NCBI GenBank assembly: GCA_008727115.1
Contig: CP044131.1
Location: forward strand, 1,736,001-1,800,000
DNA length: 64,000 nt
Direction: 5' to 3'
From: Comamonas testosteroni
GTDB lineage: Bacteria; Pseudomonadota; Gammaproteobacteria; Burkholderiales; Burkholderiaceae_C
In this document: piece by piece, positions 26,152-36,153 of the stretch
How the letters are laid out: every line of letters begins with the position of its first letter
Position numbering within the stretch: position 1 is the stretch's first letter
Notes under the pieces: model-generated
The model's input: the letters and a program-made list of their open reading frames with translations, nothing else
What the model was told of the DNA's origin: nothing
Database searches by the model: none
Translations under genes and position numbers: made by a program

Positions 26152-27885
26152 ATGAGCCTTTCCAAACGCGAATTTTTGCAGGTGCTGGCTGCGGCCAGCG
26201 TGACGGGCATGGGCTTGCAGCGCTATGCCTATGCGGACCAGAAGCAGGCCGACAAGGCCTTGTACGAGGTGGCTCCGTTCGGCAATGTGTCCCTGCTGCA
26301 CATGACCGACTGCCACGCCCAGCTCAACCCCATTCACTTTCGCGAGCCCAGCGTCAACCTGGGCATAGGCGCGATGAAGAACCAGCGCCCGCATCTGGTG
26401 GGCGAGCATTTGCTGAAGTCCGTGGGCCTCAAGCCCGGCACGGCTTCGGCCCATGCCTTCAGCTATCTGGACTTCGAGGCGGCCGCCAGGCGTTATGGCA
26501 AGGTCGGCGGTTTTGCGCATCTGTCTACGCTGGTGCAGCGCATGCGGGCCTCACGCCCCGGCGCCTTGCTGCTTGACGGTGGCGATACCTGGCAGGGCTC
26601 GGCCACTTCGCTGTGGACCAATGCACAGGACATGGTGGACGCCTGCAAGCTGCTGGGCGTCGATGTGATGACCGGCCACTGGGAGTTCACCTATGGCATG
26701 GAGCGCGTGCAGGAGATCATCGAGAAAGACTTTGGCAGCAAGCTGGACTTTGTGGCGCAGAACGTCAAGACGGCCGACTTTGGCGATCCGGTCTTCAAGC
26801 CCTATGTGATCCGCGAGATCAACGGCGTGCCCGTGGCCATCATCGGTCAGGCCTTTCCGTACACGCCCATTGCCAACCCGCGCTACATGGTGGCGGACTG
26901 GAGCTTCGGCATCCAGGACGAGAACATGCAGCTGATGGTGGACGAGGCGCGCGGCAAGGGTGCCAAGGTGGTGGTGGTGCTCTCGCACAACGGCATGGAT
27001 GTGGATCTGAAGATGGCCAGCCGCGTGCGCGGCATTGATGCGATCTTGGGCGGCCACACCCATGACGGCATGCCTGTGCCGACCATTGTGCAGAACGCGG
27101 GCGGCAAGACCATCGTCACCAACGCAGGCTCCAACGGCAAGTTCCTGGGCGTGCTGGACTTTGATGTCAAGGACGGCAAGGTGCGTGACTTCAAGTACCG
27201 CCTGCTGCCCGTATTTGCCAATATCCTGCCCGCCGATGTCCAGATGCAGGCGCTGATCACCAAGATTCGTGCGCCCTACGAAGGCAGGCTCAATGAGGTG
27301 CTGGCACGCACCGACGGCACGCTGTACCGCCGGGGCAACTTCAACGGCACGGGTGACCAGTTGCTGCTGGACGCCATGATGGCGGTGCAGGATGCGCCCA
27401 TTGCCTTCTCGCCGGGTTTTCGCTGGGGCACGTCGCTGCTGGCTGGGCAGGACATCACGCGCGAATGGCTGATGGACATGACGGCCACCACCTATTCCTA
27501 CGCCACCGTGACCGAGATGACGGGTGCGACCATCAAGACCGTGCTCGAAGACGTGGCCGACAACCTGTTCAACCCCGACCCCTACTACCAGCAGGGCGGC
27601 GACATGGTGCGTGTGGGTGGCTTGCAATACCAGTGCGATCCGGCTGCCGGCGCGGGACAGCGCATCAGCGATATGCGCCTAGGCGGGCAGTTGCTGGAGG
27701 CGGACAAGAAGTACAAGGTGGCCGGCTGGGCGCCGGTGGCTGAAGACGCCAAGAGCGCGGGCCACGAGCAGATCTGGGAAGTGGTCGAGCCCTGGCTCAA
27801 GGCGCAAAAGACGCTGGGGCCGCGCCAGCTCAATGAGCCCAGGCTCATCAGCATCGGCAGCAATCAGGGCATCGCCAAAACCTGA
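26152..27885 (+). CDS. soxB: S-sulfosulfanyl-L-cysteine sulfohydrolase SoxB
   Basis: A 577-residue exported dimanganese enzyme of the 5'-nucleotidase family. A signal peptide starts MSLSKREFLQVLAAASVTGMG. Metal-binding motifs are visible: LLHMTDCHAQ, LDGGDTWQGS, TGHWEFTYG, VVVLSHNGMD and ILGGHTHDG. It removes sulfate from the thiosulfonate bound to SoxY. No strong ribosome-binding site is seen before ATG 26152, and a hairpin lies just upstream. Confidence 0.96.
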   Translation: MSLSKREFLQVLAAASVTGMGLQRYAYADQKQADKALYEVAPFGNVSLLHMTDCHAQLNPIHFREPSVNLGIGAMKNQRPHLVGEHLLKSVGLKPGTASAHAFSYLDFEAAARRYGKVGGFAHLSTLVQRMRASRPGALLLDGGDTWQGSATSLWTNAQDMVDACKLLGVDVMTGHWEFTYGMERVQEIIEKDFGSKLDFVAQNVKTADFGDPVFKPYVIREINGVPVAIIGQAFPYTPIANPRYMVADWSFGIQDENMQLMVDEARGKGAKVVVVLSHNGMDVDLKMASRVRGIDAILGGHTHDGMPVPTIVQNAGGKTIVTNAGSNGKFLGVLDFDVKDGKVRDFKYRLLPVFANILPADVQMQALITKIRAPYEGRLNEVLARTDGTLYRRGNFNGTGDQLLLDAMMAVQDAPIAFSPGFRWGTSLLAGQDITREWLMDMTATTYSYATVTEMTGATIKTVLEDVADNLFNPDPYYQQGGDMVRVGGLQYQCDPAAGAGQRISDMRLGGQLLEADKKYKVAGWAPVAEDAKSAGHEQIWEVVEPWLKAQKTLGPRQLNEPRLISIGSNQGIAKT

Positions 27886-27981
27886 AAAAGCCTCCACAGA
27901 GGCTTGATTAAGAAATCATTACTGCCCGTGCTGGGGTATGTGCCATTGCCTTGAGCACATGCCCCAGCGTCCAATTCCCGC

Positions 27982-29091
27982 ATGAGTCTTGCCGAGTTTG
28001 AATCGCTGACGGCCACCGTTTTGGTGGCCATTTTGTTGCTGGCTGCTGTATTGGGCTTTGTGATGCGCGAGACACGTTTTTGCACCGTGGGTGCGATCAG
28101 CGACGTGGTGTATCTGCAGGACTGGGGGCGGGCACGCCAGTGGGGCATGGCGATTGCGGTGGCCATGCTGGGCTTTACGGCGCTGGCGCTGTGGGGGCAG
28201 GTGGATGTGGGGGATTCGCTGTATGCCAGCCGTCGTTTGCTATGGCTGTCTGCGCTGGTCGGCGGCGTGCTGTTTGGCGCAGGCATGGTGCTGGCATCGG
28301 GCTGCGGTGCCCGCAATCTGACGCGGCTGGGTAGCGGCAGCCTCAAGGCGCTGGTGGTGCTGCTGGTCATGGGCGTGGCGGCTTTTGCCACGCTCAAGGG
28401 CATTACGGCCGTGGCACGGGTGCGCTGGCTGGACAGCGTGCACCTTGAATTGAACACGCTGGCCTTGCTGCCGGAATGGCTGGCGGGTCATGTCTCCTGG
28501 TCTGTGGGCATGCTGCGCGGCGTACTGGGCTTCGGGCTGGGGGCGCTTTTGCTGATGTGGGCTGCGGATCTGCGCCCGGGTGCCATGCGTAGTCCCGCTT
28601 CGTTGATAGGGGGGCTGCTGGTGGGGCTGTGTATTACGGCAGCCTGGTGGCTCAGCGGTCATTTCGCGCTAGTGCCGGAGCATCCCGAGACGCTGGAGCA
28701 GGTCTATGCCTCCACCTACAGCGGCCGTATCGAGGCTTTCAGCTTTGTCACGCCGGTGGCGCACACGCTGGACTGGCTGATGTTCTTCAGCGACCGCAAC
28801 AAGCTGCTGACCTGGGGCATTGCCTCGGTGACGGGCGTGGTGCTGGGCAGCTGGGTACACGCGCTGTGGCGTAAAGATTTTCAGTGGCAGGGCTTTGCCG
28901 ACCGGCAGGATCTGGCGCGCCATCTGCTGGGCGCGCTGCTGATGGGCGTGGGGGGCGTGACGGCCATGGGCTGCACCGTGGGGCAGGGCATCAGCGCGAT
29001 TTCCATGCTCAGCCTGAGCAGCTTTATCTCCCTGCTCGGCATTGTGCTGGGAGCGGTGCTGATGCTGCGCTATCTGGCAAGGAATGCTTGA
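27982..29091 (+). CDS. YeeE/YedE (TsuA/SoxT-like) sulfur-compound transporter
   Basis: A 369-residue inner-membrane protein with about nine to ten hydrophobic segments. The Cys motifs typical of thiosulfate-transporting YeeE proteins are visible: TRFCTVGA, ASGCGARN and MGCTVGQG. It probably moves thiosulfate or another sulfur unit across the membrane for the Sox system or for assimilation. It is the last gene of the sox run, 96 bp after soxB. Confidence 0.88.
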   Translation: MSLAEFESLTATVLVAILLLAAVLGFVMRETRFCTVGAISDVVYLQDWGRARQWGMAIAVAMLGFTALALWGQVDVGDSLYASRRLLWLSALVGGVLFGAGMVLASGCGARNLTRLGSGSLKALVVLLVMGVAAFATLKGITAVARVRWLDSVHLELNTLALLPEWLAGHVSWSVGMLRGVLGFGLGALLLMWAADLRPGAMRSPASLIGGLLVGLCITAAWWLSGHFALVPEHPETLEQVYASTYSGRIEAFSFVTPVAHTLDWLMFFSDRNKLLTWGIASVTGVVLGSWVHALWRKDFQWQGFADRQDLARHLLGALLMGVGGVTAMGCTVGQGISAISMLSLSSFISLLGIVLGAVLMLRYLARNA

Positions 29092-29187
29092 GGTGCCTGA
29101 GCGACCTGGGCTTTGGTTAATTTGATAGCTGCTTGCGCAAGCCAATCAAGGAACCTGGCATCAAAACTGTCTGAAAACAAGAAAAGA

Positions 29188-29210
29188 AGCGCGGTAGGCG
29201 CTCCTTTTTT
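29188..29210. terminator. Weak terminator at the end of the sox region
   Basis: AGCGC (29188-29192) pairs with GCGCT (29198-29202), followed by CC and six T. It lies between the sulfur transporter gene and the convergent aminotransferase gene. Confidence 0.5.
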
Positions 29211-29226
29211 ATAGATGGAAGCGTTT

Positions 29227-30414
29227 TTAGAGCTTGCGCAAACGAGAGGCCGCCTCGATCAGGGTTTCATCCTTTTTGGCAAAGCAAAAACGCACCACGC
29301 GTTGGTCGAAACCGTCGCCATAAAAGGCCGAAAGCGGAATGGCGGCAACGCCGACTTCCTTGACCAGCCACTGGCAGAAATCGGCTTCGTTGAGATCCGA
29401 GACCGAGGAGATGTCGGCACAGAGGAAATAGGTACCGGCGGTGGGCAGCAGCTTCAGGCGCGATCCCTGTAGGCCATTCACAAACAGATCGCGCTTGGCC
29501 TGATAGAAGGCCGAGAGGTTCATGTAAGGCGCTGGGTCTTGCATGTATTGCGCAAGACCGGCCTGCATGGGCGTGTTCACCGTGAAGACGTTGAACTGGT
29601 GCACCTTGCGAAACTCCGCCATCAGCGCGGCGGGGGCGGCCACGGTGCCCACCTTCCAGCCGGTGACGTGAAAGGTCTTGCCAAAGCTGGAGACGATGAA
29701 GGCGCGCTCGGCCAGGCCCGGGTAGCGGGCGCTGCTCAGGTGCTGGGCGCCGTCATAGACCATGTGCTCATACACCTCGTCGCTGATCAGCAGCACATTG
29801 GTGGGCGCGAGCAGGGCTTCGAGTTGGCGCATTTCCGCATCGGTCCAGATGGTGGCGCTGGGGTTGTGCGGGCTGTTGATGATCAAGAGGCGCGTGCGCG
29901 GCGTGATGGCGGCAGCGATCTTTGCAAAGTCGGGGCGGAAAGTGCCGGGTGTCAAAGGCACGCGCACGGGCGTGCCGCCTGCCATCTCGATATTGGGCAC
30001 ATAGCTGTCGTAGCAGGGGTCGAGCACGATGACTTCATCGCCTGCATGCACGGTGGCCAGGATGATGGTGAGAATGGCCTGCGTGGCACCCGCTGTGATG
30101 GTGATTTCGCTGGCTGCGTCATAGTGGTGGGCGTGAAGCGCTTCTATTTTGGAAGCAACTGCTTCGCGCAAGGCGGGCCAGCCCGTCATGGGCGGGTACT
30201 GGTTGTGGCCGGCGCGCATGGCGTCGTTGACGGCATCAAGCAGCTTGGGGTCGCAGCCAAAGTCAGGAAAGCCCTGGCCCAGGTTGACAGCCTTGTGCTC
30301 GGCCGCCAGTGCCGACATGACGGTGAAGATGGTGGTGCCCACATTGGGCAGCTTGCTGGGGAAGGTAGGAGTCACGATAGTCTTGCAATGCACGCCTTGC
30401 GCATGGCATCGCAA
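29227..30414 (-). CDS. PLP-dependent aminotransferase (methionine/YbdL-like)
   Basis: A 395-residue class I/II aminotransferase. The PLP lysine is in SSFGKTFHVTGWKVG; the GQGFPDF start, NSPHNPSAT and SDEVYEHMVY motifs match the YbdL/kynurenine-aminotransferase group that often uses methionine or 2-oxo-4-methylthiobutanoate. The true start may be one of the GTG codons shortly inside the frame, since the first 13 residues look non-native. It sits beside cysB. Confidence 0.85.
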   Translation of the reverse strand: MRCHAQGVHCKTIVTPTFPSKLPNVGTTIFTVMSALAAEHKAVNLGQGFPDFGCDPKLLDAVNDAMRAGHNQYPPMTGWPALREAVASKIEALHAHHYDAASEITITAGATQAILTIILATVHAGDEVIVLDPCYDSYVPNIEMAGGTPVRVPLTPGTFRPDFAKIAAAITPRTRLLIINSPHNPSATIWTDAEMRQLEALLAPTNVLLISDEVYEHMVYDGAQHLSSARYPGLAERAFIVSSFGKTFHVTGWKVGTVAAPAALMAEFRKVHQFNVFTVNTPMQAGLAQYMQDPAPYMNLSAFYQAKRDLFVNGLQGSRLKLLPTAGTYFLCADISSVSDLNEADFCQWLVKEVGVAAIPLSAFYGDGFDQRVVRFCFAKKDETLIEAASRLRKL

Positions 30415-30433
30415 GGCAAAAACTCTGAGGGAG

Positions 30434-31375
30434 TTACAGTCCGAAGTCGTCCACGCTGCCGTTCATGGCGCGCATGATCAGGTCGCGCGAGAGGCGGTCG
30501 CTGAGCAGTTCGGCAAACTTGTAGACGAAGTTGCGCAAGTATGCGCCGCGTTTGATGGCCACGCGGGCCACGCTGGAGCCAAACAAATGGCCGACGGGGC
30601 GCACCACGAGATCATTGACGGAGTCGTCGCGCATAGCCATCTCGGCCACGATACCAATGCCCAGGCCCAGGCGCACATAGGTCTTGATCACGTCGGCATC
30701 AATGGCTTCCAGCACGATATGCGGGTGCAGACGGCGCATGGCAAAAGCCTGGTCAATCTTGCCGCGTCCGGTAAAGGACGGGTGATAGGTGATCAGCGCT
30801 TCCTGTGCGATGTCTTCCAGCGTGATGCGCTCTTTTTGCGCCAGATGGTGTCCCGTAGGGATGACCAGCACGTGCTGCCATTCATAGCAGGGCAGGGTCA
30901 CCAGGTCGGGGTAATCTGCCAGCGATTCCGTCGCCATGCCGATCTCGGCCACCTCGTCGATGACCATGCGGGCCACTTCGGCGGGCGTGGCCTGGTGCAG
31001 GCTGATGGTGACCTTGGGGTACATCTCGCGCAGGCGGGCCACGGCAGGCGGCAGCACATAGCGGGCTTGGGTGTGGGTGGTGGCAATGCTGAGTGTGCCG
31101 CTGTCCTGCGCGCTGTATTGCTCGCCAATGCGCTTGAGGTTGCCCACCTCGCGCATGATCAGCTCAATGCTTTTGAGCACTTCCTGGCCGGGCTCGGTAA
31201 TGCGCTTGAGGCGCTTGCCGTGGCGGGCGAAGATGTCAATGCCCAGCTCTTCCTCCAGCTCAATAATGGCCTTGGAGACACCTGGCTGCGAGGTGTGCAA
31301 GGCCTTGGCTGCTTCAGTGAGGTTGAGATTGCGGCGTGCGGCTTCCTGAACGAAGCGAAATTGATGCAGGTTCAT
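30434..31375 (-). CDS. cysB: LysR-type regulator CysB
   Basis: A 313-residue LysR protein with N-terminal HTH MNLHQFRFVQEAARRNLNLT and LHTSQPGVSKAIIELEEELG, the characteristic start of CysB/Cbl. The effector domain contains TTHTQARYVLP. CysB activates sulfate and thiosulfate assimilation genes, with O-acetylserine as inducer and sulfide or thiosulfate as anti-inducer. Being close to the sox locus and to cbiX fits sulfur control. Confidence 0.93.
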   Translation of the reverse strand: MNLHQFRFVQEAARRNLNLTEAAKALHTSQPGVSKAIIELEEELGIDIFARHGKRLKRITEPGQEVLKSIELIMREVGNLKRIGEQYSAQDSGTLSIATTHTQARYVLPPAVARLREMYPKVTISLHQATPAEVARMVIDEVAEIGMATESLADYPDLVTLPCYEWQHVLVIPTGHHLAQKERITLEDIAQEALITYHPSFTGRGKIDQAFAMRRLHPHIVLEAIDADVIKTYVRLGLGIGIVAEMAMRDDSVNDLVVRPVGHLFGSSVARVAIKRGAYLRNFVYKFAELLSDRLSRDLIMRAMNGSVDDFGL

Positions 31376-31476
31376 GACGACATGGACTAAGAACTTGCGT
31401 CATTATGCTTCAAATATCTAAAGAAGCTATTTTTTATCCGAAATCTGTATGTTTGCGGTCGGCAAGGCCGTGCGTG

Positions 31477-31875
31477 CTATTTCTCGGCAGCCTCAATGGC
31501 CAGTTGAGCCAGAAGAGCGGTGACACGTGGGTTCTCGCCGGCAGCAGCCTGAAGCTCAAACTGACAGGACGGGTATTGCTCGCGCAAGAGAGCAATCAGG
31601 CGCGGGATGTCCTCCCGCGCGTGCTTCCCTGTACCCAGAAACAGCGGCAGGACAGTCAGATGGGTGATGCCCTGCGCTATCAGGGCTTGGGCCGCGGTGG
31701 GCAGGTCCGGGGTGCAGGCATCCAGATAGGCACAGAGGCAGGGCAGGCCGGGTTGCTGCGCCAAAATGGTCTGCTGTACTGCTTCTATGGGCTGGCGCCA
31801 GAGCGGGTCTCTGGAGCCGTGGGCCAGCAAGATCATGCCAGCCCGACGGGACACCAAGCCTTGTCCTGTACTCAT
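31477..31875 (-). CDS. cbiX: Sirohydrochlorin chelatase, CbiX/SirB type
   Basis: A 132-residue single-domain chelatase. The N-terminal LLAHGSRDP motif and VLPLFLGTGKHAREDIP, with its metal-binding His residues, are diagnostic. It inserts Fe2+ or Co2+ into sirohydrochlorin, here probably for the sirohaem of sulfite or nitrite reductase. It lies 6 bp after the lptG stop, so it is likely co-transcribed with lptFG. Confidence 0.9.
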   Translation of the reverse strand: MSTGQGLVSRRAGMILLAHGSRDPLWRQPIEAVQQTILAQQPGLPCLCAYLDACTPDLPTAAQALIAQGITHLTVLPLFLGTGKHAREDIPRLIALLREQYPSCQFELQAAAGENPRVTALLAQLAIEAAEK

Positions 31876-31881
31876 GGTGGT

Positions 31882-32985
31882 TTAGCGTCTGAGCACCAGC
31901 CAGCCAAATGCCGACAGCGATAGTGCTGTGTAGAGCAGGCCCGGCGCTGCGGCGGCCAGCCAGGGCCACCAGGACTGCAGCGTGCCGATATAGCCGAATA
32001 CGTTGTTGAGCAGGAAGAAACTGATGCCGGCCATCACCCCGCCAAAGACATAGGCCGTGATGCCACCCGAGCGGAAATGCAAATAGGCAAAGGGCAGGGC
32101 TAGAACCACCATCACCAGGCAGCTGAGTGGGTAGAAGACTTTGCGCCAGAACTCGATCTCGTACTTTTGCGCTGCCTGACCGTTGTCCTGCAAATGCTGG
32201 ATGAACTGGAACAGGGCGATGGTGGTCATGCGGTCGGGCTTGAGCAAAGCGCCGGAGACCATGGCAGCGGTGACCTTGGTGGGCCAGTTCATAGACTCTT
32301 CGTTCAGGCGGCTGAGCTTGGTGATGTCGCCTTCCTGGGAGACTTTGGTGGCCTGCACGTTTTGAAGTGCCCACTGTTCGTTATCTTCGTCGACCTGGGC
32401 TGTCTGGGCGTGAATCTGGGAGTCAATGCGGCCATTGGTATCAAACTCGAAGATGCGCACATTGACAAAATCACCGGGAGACTTGATGGCGCCGACATTG
32501 ATGGCAATGGAGTGGTCGCCTTGCTTTTCCTTGAGCCAGGCACCGGTGGCGCCGCGCGAAATCTGACCTTTGGTGACCGCACGCAGATTCTGGCTGAGGT
32601 TGTCTGCAGCCGGGGCGATGTAGTCGCCCACCACGACGGTGAGAACCACAAAGCTCATGCCCAGAACGAGCAGCGTGCGCAGTGCCAGCCAAGGCCCCAT
32701 GCCACTGGTGCGCATGATGGTGAATTCGGAGCTCTGGGCAAACTTGGCCATTACGAAGATGGCACCGATCAGCACGGCAATCGGCATCAGCTCATACAGG
32801 TGGCCGGGAATGGACAGTGCGACAAAGAGCAGGGCGCGCGTGGCGGTATAGCCCGCATTGCCGCTGCCCACCCAGCGCATTTCATCAACCAGGTCGAAGA
32901 AAAAGAACAGGGCCAAGAAGGCCAGCGAGACATAGAGAACTGCCTGTATGACCTCTCGGTAGATCAGATTGCGAAGGACTTTCAT
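31882..32985 (-). CDS. lptG: LPS export permease LptG
   Basis: A 367-residue inner-membrane protein of the LptBFG ABC transporter, which extracts lipopolysaccharide and passes it to LptC. Membrane helices flank a ~180-residue periplasmic beta-jellyroll (three helices at each end). It starts MKVLRNLIYREVIQAVLYVS and its ATG overlaps the lptF stop by 4 bp. Confidence 0.94.
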   Translation of the reverse strand: MKVLRNLIYREVIQAVLYVSLAFLALFFFFDLVDEMRWVGSGNAGYTATRALLFVALSIPGHLYELMPIAVLIGAIFVMAKFAQSSEFTIMRTSGMGPWLALRTLLVLGMSFVVLTVVVGDYIAPAADNLSQNLRAVTKGQISRGATGAWLKEKQGDHSIAINVGAIKSPGDFVNVRIFEFDTNGRIDSQIHAQTAQVDEDNEQWALQNVQATKVSQEGDITKLSRLNEESMNWPTKVTAAMVSGALLKPDRMTTIALFQFIQHLQDNGQAAQKYEIEFWRKVFYPLSCLVMVVLALPFAYLHFRSGGITAYVFGGVMAGISFFLLNNVFGYIGTLQSWWPWLAAAAPGLLYTALSLSAFGWLVLRR

Positions 32986-34091
32986 TGAGCGGCCTCCGTG
33001 TGGCTGGATGGCTTGCCCAGCAGGTCACGTGGCGACCAGCGGAAATGGCGCGCCAGCAGCACCAGAACACTGGCGAGCAGGATGCTGCCGTGCAGCAGTC
33101 CCAGAATGCCCCACATGCCAATCTTGTCAGCCTTGACCCAGCTCTCGCCCAGAGTCATGAGGTTGTAGTAAACGATGAATGAGAACAAGGCAATCATCAG
33201 GCTGGTGCTGTTGCCCGCACGTGGGTTCACGCTGGAGATGGCCAAGCCCAGAATGACGAAGTTGAGGGCCGCGAAAGGCAGGCCTAGACGCCACGCGAGA
33301 ACAGAGCGTGCAATCGGCTCATCTTTGCCAATCAAGTCTTTGGTGAGCATGCTGCGGGCCGCCATCTCTTCGATTGCAGCAGGGCTATCGTTGTCAACCT
33401 GTACACCGTACTCTTCGAATTCAGTGATGCGAACGGAGCCGTCATCGGCGCGCGTTTCCATGCGTTGACCATCTTCAAGAATCACCATGCGCTGTCCCTT
33501 GACGACAGCCAAGCGGGCCCCTTTGGCCGAGGTGACGGATTCTTTGCCAGGATCTCTTGAGACCACAAAGACATTGCTGGCAGCCAGATCCGAGGGGGAG
33601 TCCTTGTCCACGAAGAACACGCGTGTGCCGCCGGCAGACTCTTGGAACTCGCCGGGTGCGATGCGGTCCAAGTCGCTGCGTTGCTGGAACTGGGTCTTGA
33701 TCTGCTCGATTTGCTGATAAGACCAGGGCAGCACGCCCAAGGCCAGGACTGCCGTGATGAGAATTACCGGCCAGGCAAAGCGCAGCAAGGGCTTGAGCAG
33801 GCTGGCCAGTCCTTGACCAGCAGCGAACCAGATGACCATCTCGCTGTCGCGATACATGCGTGACAGTGAGCCGACAATGGCGACAAACAGGCTCAGGCCC
33901 AGTATGGTTGGCAACTGTCCGAGCACGGTGAAGCCCATGACCAGCATCACGTCGGAAGGGCTGACACTGCCCTTGTAGGCTTGGCCCAGGGTACGAATCA
34001 GCATCATGGTCATCACCACAGTGATCAAGACCACAGCCGTTGCACCAAAGCTGCGGGCCAGCTCTTTGCGTATGGATGAATCGAATAACAT
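32982..34091 (-). CDS. lptF: LPS export permease LptF
   Basis: A 369-residue partner of LptG with the same helix-jellyroll-helix layout. It starts MLFDSSIRKELARSFGATAVV. It is the first gene of the lptF-lptG-cbiX run and divergent from pepA across only 23 bp, an arrangement common in betaproteobacteria and gammaproteobacteria. Confidence 0.94.
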   Translation of the reverse strand: MLFDSSIRKELARSFGATAVVLITVVMTMMLIRTLGQAYKGSVSPSDVMLVMGFTVLGQLPTILGLSLFVAIVGSLSRMYRDSEMVIWFAAGQGLASLLKPLLRFAWPVILITAVLALGVLPWSYQQIEQIKTQFQQRSDLDRIAPGEFQESAGGTRVFFVDKDSPSDLAASNVFVVSRDPGKESVTSAKGARLAVVKGQRMVILEDGQRMETRADDGSVRITEFEEYGVQVDNDSPAAIEEMAARSMLTKDLIGKDEPIARSVLAWRLGLPFAALNFVILGLAISSVNPRAGNSTSLMIALFSFIVYYNLMTLGESWVKADKIGMWGILGLLHGSILLASVLVLLARHFRWSPRDLLGKPSSHTEAAQ

Positions 34092-34114
34092 TGGCTAAAA
34101 GGAAAACACCGATT

Positions 34115-35665
34115 ATGAACTTTGAACTGAAGGCTCTGAGTGCTGCCGCAGCAGCACGCGAAAAATGTGATTTGTTGCTGGTACTGGTTTCCGAGCAGGC
34201 AGCATCGGGCACATTTGGCAGCGACGCCATCGGTGCCATGGTGGCCCACGCGGTGAAACAGGGTGATTTTGCCTTGTCTTGCGGCAAACAATTGCCTTTG
34301 TATCAGGTGCCGGCCATTGCCGCGCGCCGTGTAGTGCTGCTGGGTGTGGGTGCTGGCTCCCCCAAGGATGTACGCAATGCACTGATGGGTTGCAGCGCGG
34401 TGCTCAAGGCGGAGGGTGTCGCCAAAGCGGTGGTGAGCTTTGGCTTCAGTGCGGGTACACAGGTTGTGGCTGCCGCCGTGCAAGCGGTGGCTGATGCCGC
34501 TTATGTCTATACCCATACCAAGACCCAGACCAAGCCGCTTGCTCTGAATAAAGTTGTTTTGGGTGTGAGTTCCAAGACAGCCGCTGTCGCTGACGCATTC
34601 AATACTGCCGTCGCTCAGCAGGAGGGTGTGCTCATGGCGCGTGAGTGGGCCAATCGCCCCGCCAACCATGCAACGCCTACCTTGCTGGCGAATGCCGCCA
34701 AGAGCATCGCAAAGGCTGCGCGCATGAGCTGCAAGATTCATGGCCCTGCTGAGGTGGCCAAGCTGGGCATGGGAGCCTTCATGGCTGTGGCCCAAGGCTC
34801 GCGAGAGCCTCTGCGCTTTATCGAACTGCACTACAACGGCGTCGCTAAAAATGTGGCTCCCATCGTGCTGGTGGGTAAAGGCATCACTTTTGACACAGGT
34901 GGTATCTCTCTCAAGCCTGCAGCCGAGATGGATGAGATGAAGTACGACATGGGAGGGGCAGCCAGTGTGCTGGGCGTGTTTCAGGCTCTGGCCAAGCTCC
35001 AGCCTGCTATCAACGTGGTGGGCCTGATCCCCGCTTGCGAAAACATGCCTGATGGCGCAGCCGTCAAGCCTGGCGACGTGGTGACCAGCATGAGTGGTCA
35101 GACGATTGAAATTCTGAATACGGATGCCGAAGGTCGTCTGGTTTTGTGTGATGCCCTGCATTACGCAGCGCGCTTCAAGCCTTCTGCATTGGTGGATATG
35201 GCAACGCTGACAGGTGCTTGCGTGGTCGCCTTGGGTGGTTTGCGCAGCGGTTTATTCTCGACCAGCGACGAATTGGCGGCAGCGCTGCAAAGCGCAGGTG
35301 ATGCCGCGCTTGATCCTTGCTGGCGCATGCCTTTGGATGATGAATACGCCGATGGCCTCAAGAGCAACTTCGCCGATATGGGCAATGTGGCCGGTCGCGC
35401 TGCAGGAGCGGTGACGGCCGCCAAGTTCTTGCAAAAATTTGTGGGTGATATGCCTTGGGCGCATCTCGACATAGCTGGAACGGCCTGGAAGAGTGGCGCG
35501 GCCAAGGGGGCTACTGGCCGTCCAGTGGGCCTGTTGCTGCAATATTTGCTGGCCCAAGAGAGCAAGAAGCTTGAGACGGCTGATGTGAGCAAGGTTGCAA
35601 CCCAACGTAAGCGTACGGTAAAACCTGCCGCATCGCGACGTACGGGTGGAGCGACTAAGGCTTAA
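34115..35665 (+). CDS. pepA: Leucyl aminopeptidase PepA
   Basis: A 516-residue cytosolic M17 aminopeptidase. The metal-binding and catalytic motifs are VGKGITFDTGG, KYDMGGAASV and the signature NTDAEGRLVL. ATG 34115 (MNFELKALS) is chosen; the frame extends upstream to 34040 inside lptF. A short basic, Ala/Thr-rich tail follows the catalytic domain. It removes N-terminal residues from peptides and may also bind DNA in some species. Confidence 0.95.
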   Translation: MNFELKALSAAAAAREKCDLLLVLVSEQAASGTFGSDAIGAMVAHAVKQGDFALSCGKQLPLYQVPAIAARRVVLLGVGAGSPKDVRNALMGCSAVLKAEGVAKAVVSFGFSAGTQVVAAAVQAVADAAYVYTHTKTQTKPLALNKVVLGVSSKTAAVADAFNTAVAQQEGVLMAREWANRPANHATPTLLANAAKSIAKAARMSCKIHGPAEVAKLGMGAFMAVAQGSREPLRFIELHYNGVAKNVAPIVLVGKGITFDTGGISLKPAAEMDEMKYDMGGAASVLGVFQALAKLQPAINVVGLIPACENMPDGAAVKPGDVVTSMSGQTIEILNTDAEGRLVLCDALHYAARFKPSALVDMATLTGACVVALGGLRSGLFSTSDELAAALQSAGDAALDPCWRMPLDDEYADGLKSNFADMGNVAGRAAGAVTAAKFLQKFVGDMPWAHLDIAGTAWKSGAAKGATGRPVGLLLQYLLAQESKKLETADVSKVATQRKRTVKPAASRRTGGATKA

Positions 35666-35712
35666 AAGGAAGTCGGCAAGCGCTGCCTGGATTCAGGTCG
35701 CGCTTGCTGCCC

Positions 35713-36150
35713 ATGCTTGTGACAGAAATTGCCTTTCATTTCAACGCGCCAGACAAACTGGGTTACGTGTGCCGCTTTGCCCGCAAGGCCTTGCGCCATG
35801 GTGCGCGCCTCGTCATTTTGGGTGAGGCTACAACGCTGGAGCGTCTTTCGCCTCGACTTTGGGGTGTGTCAGCCATAGATTTTCTTGCGCATGCGTCTGA
35901 ATCGGATGGGTCTCAGATGCTGGCAGCCTCCCCCATTGTTCTTACCGGTCAACTGCAGAACCTGCCACATTACGATGTGCTGGTGAATCTTATGGCTCAG
36001 GTGCCGACTGAATTCGAGCGCTTTGCGCGAGTTGTGGAAATCGTTTCCTCTGTCGATGAGATGGACCGTCAGGACGCCCGCCTGCGTTGGCGGGACTATT
36101 CAGGGCGTGGGCTTTCCATTGTTCGGCACGATTTGAACCTAAAGGGCTAA
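35713..36150 (+). CDS. holC: DNA polymerase III subunit chi
   Basis: A 145-residue protein, MLVTEIAFHFNAPDKLGYVCR, matching HolC, which links the clamp loader to SSB. ATG 35713 is preferred over TTG 35704. It follows pepA by 47 bp, the usual betaproteobacterial order, and is 3 bp before the next gene. Confidence 0.9.
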   Translation: MLVTEIAFHFNAPDKLGYVCRFARKALRHGARLVILGEATTLERLSPRLWGVSAIDFLAHASESDGSQMLAASPIVLTGQLQNLPHYDVLVNLMAQVPTEFERFARVVEIVSSVDEMDRQDARLRWRDYSGRGLSIVRHDLNLKG

Positions 36151-36153
36151 GCC

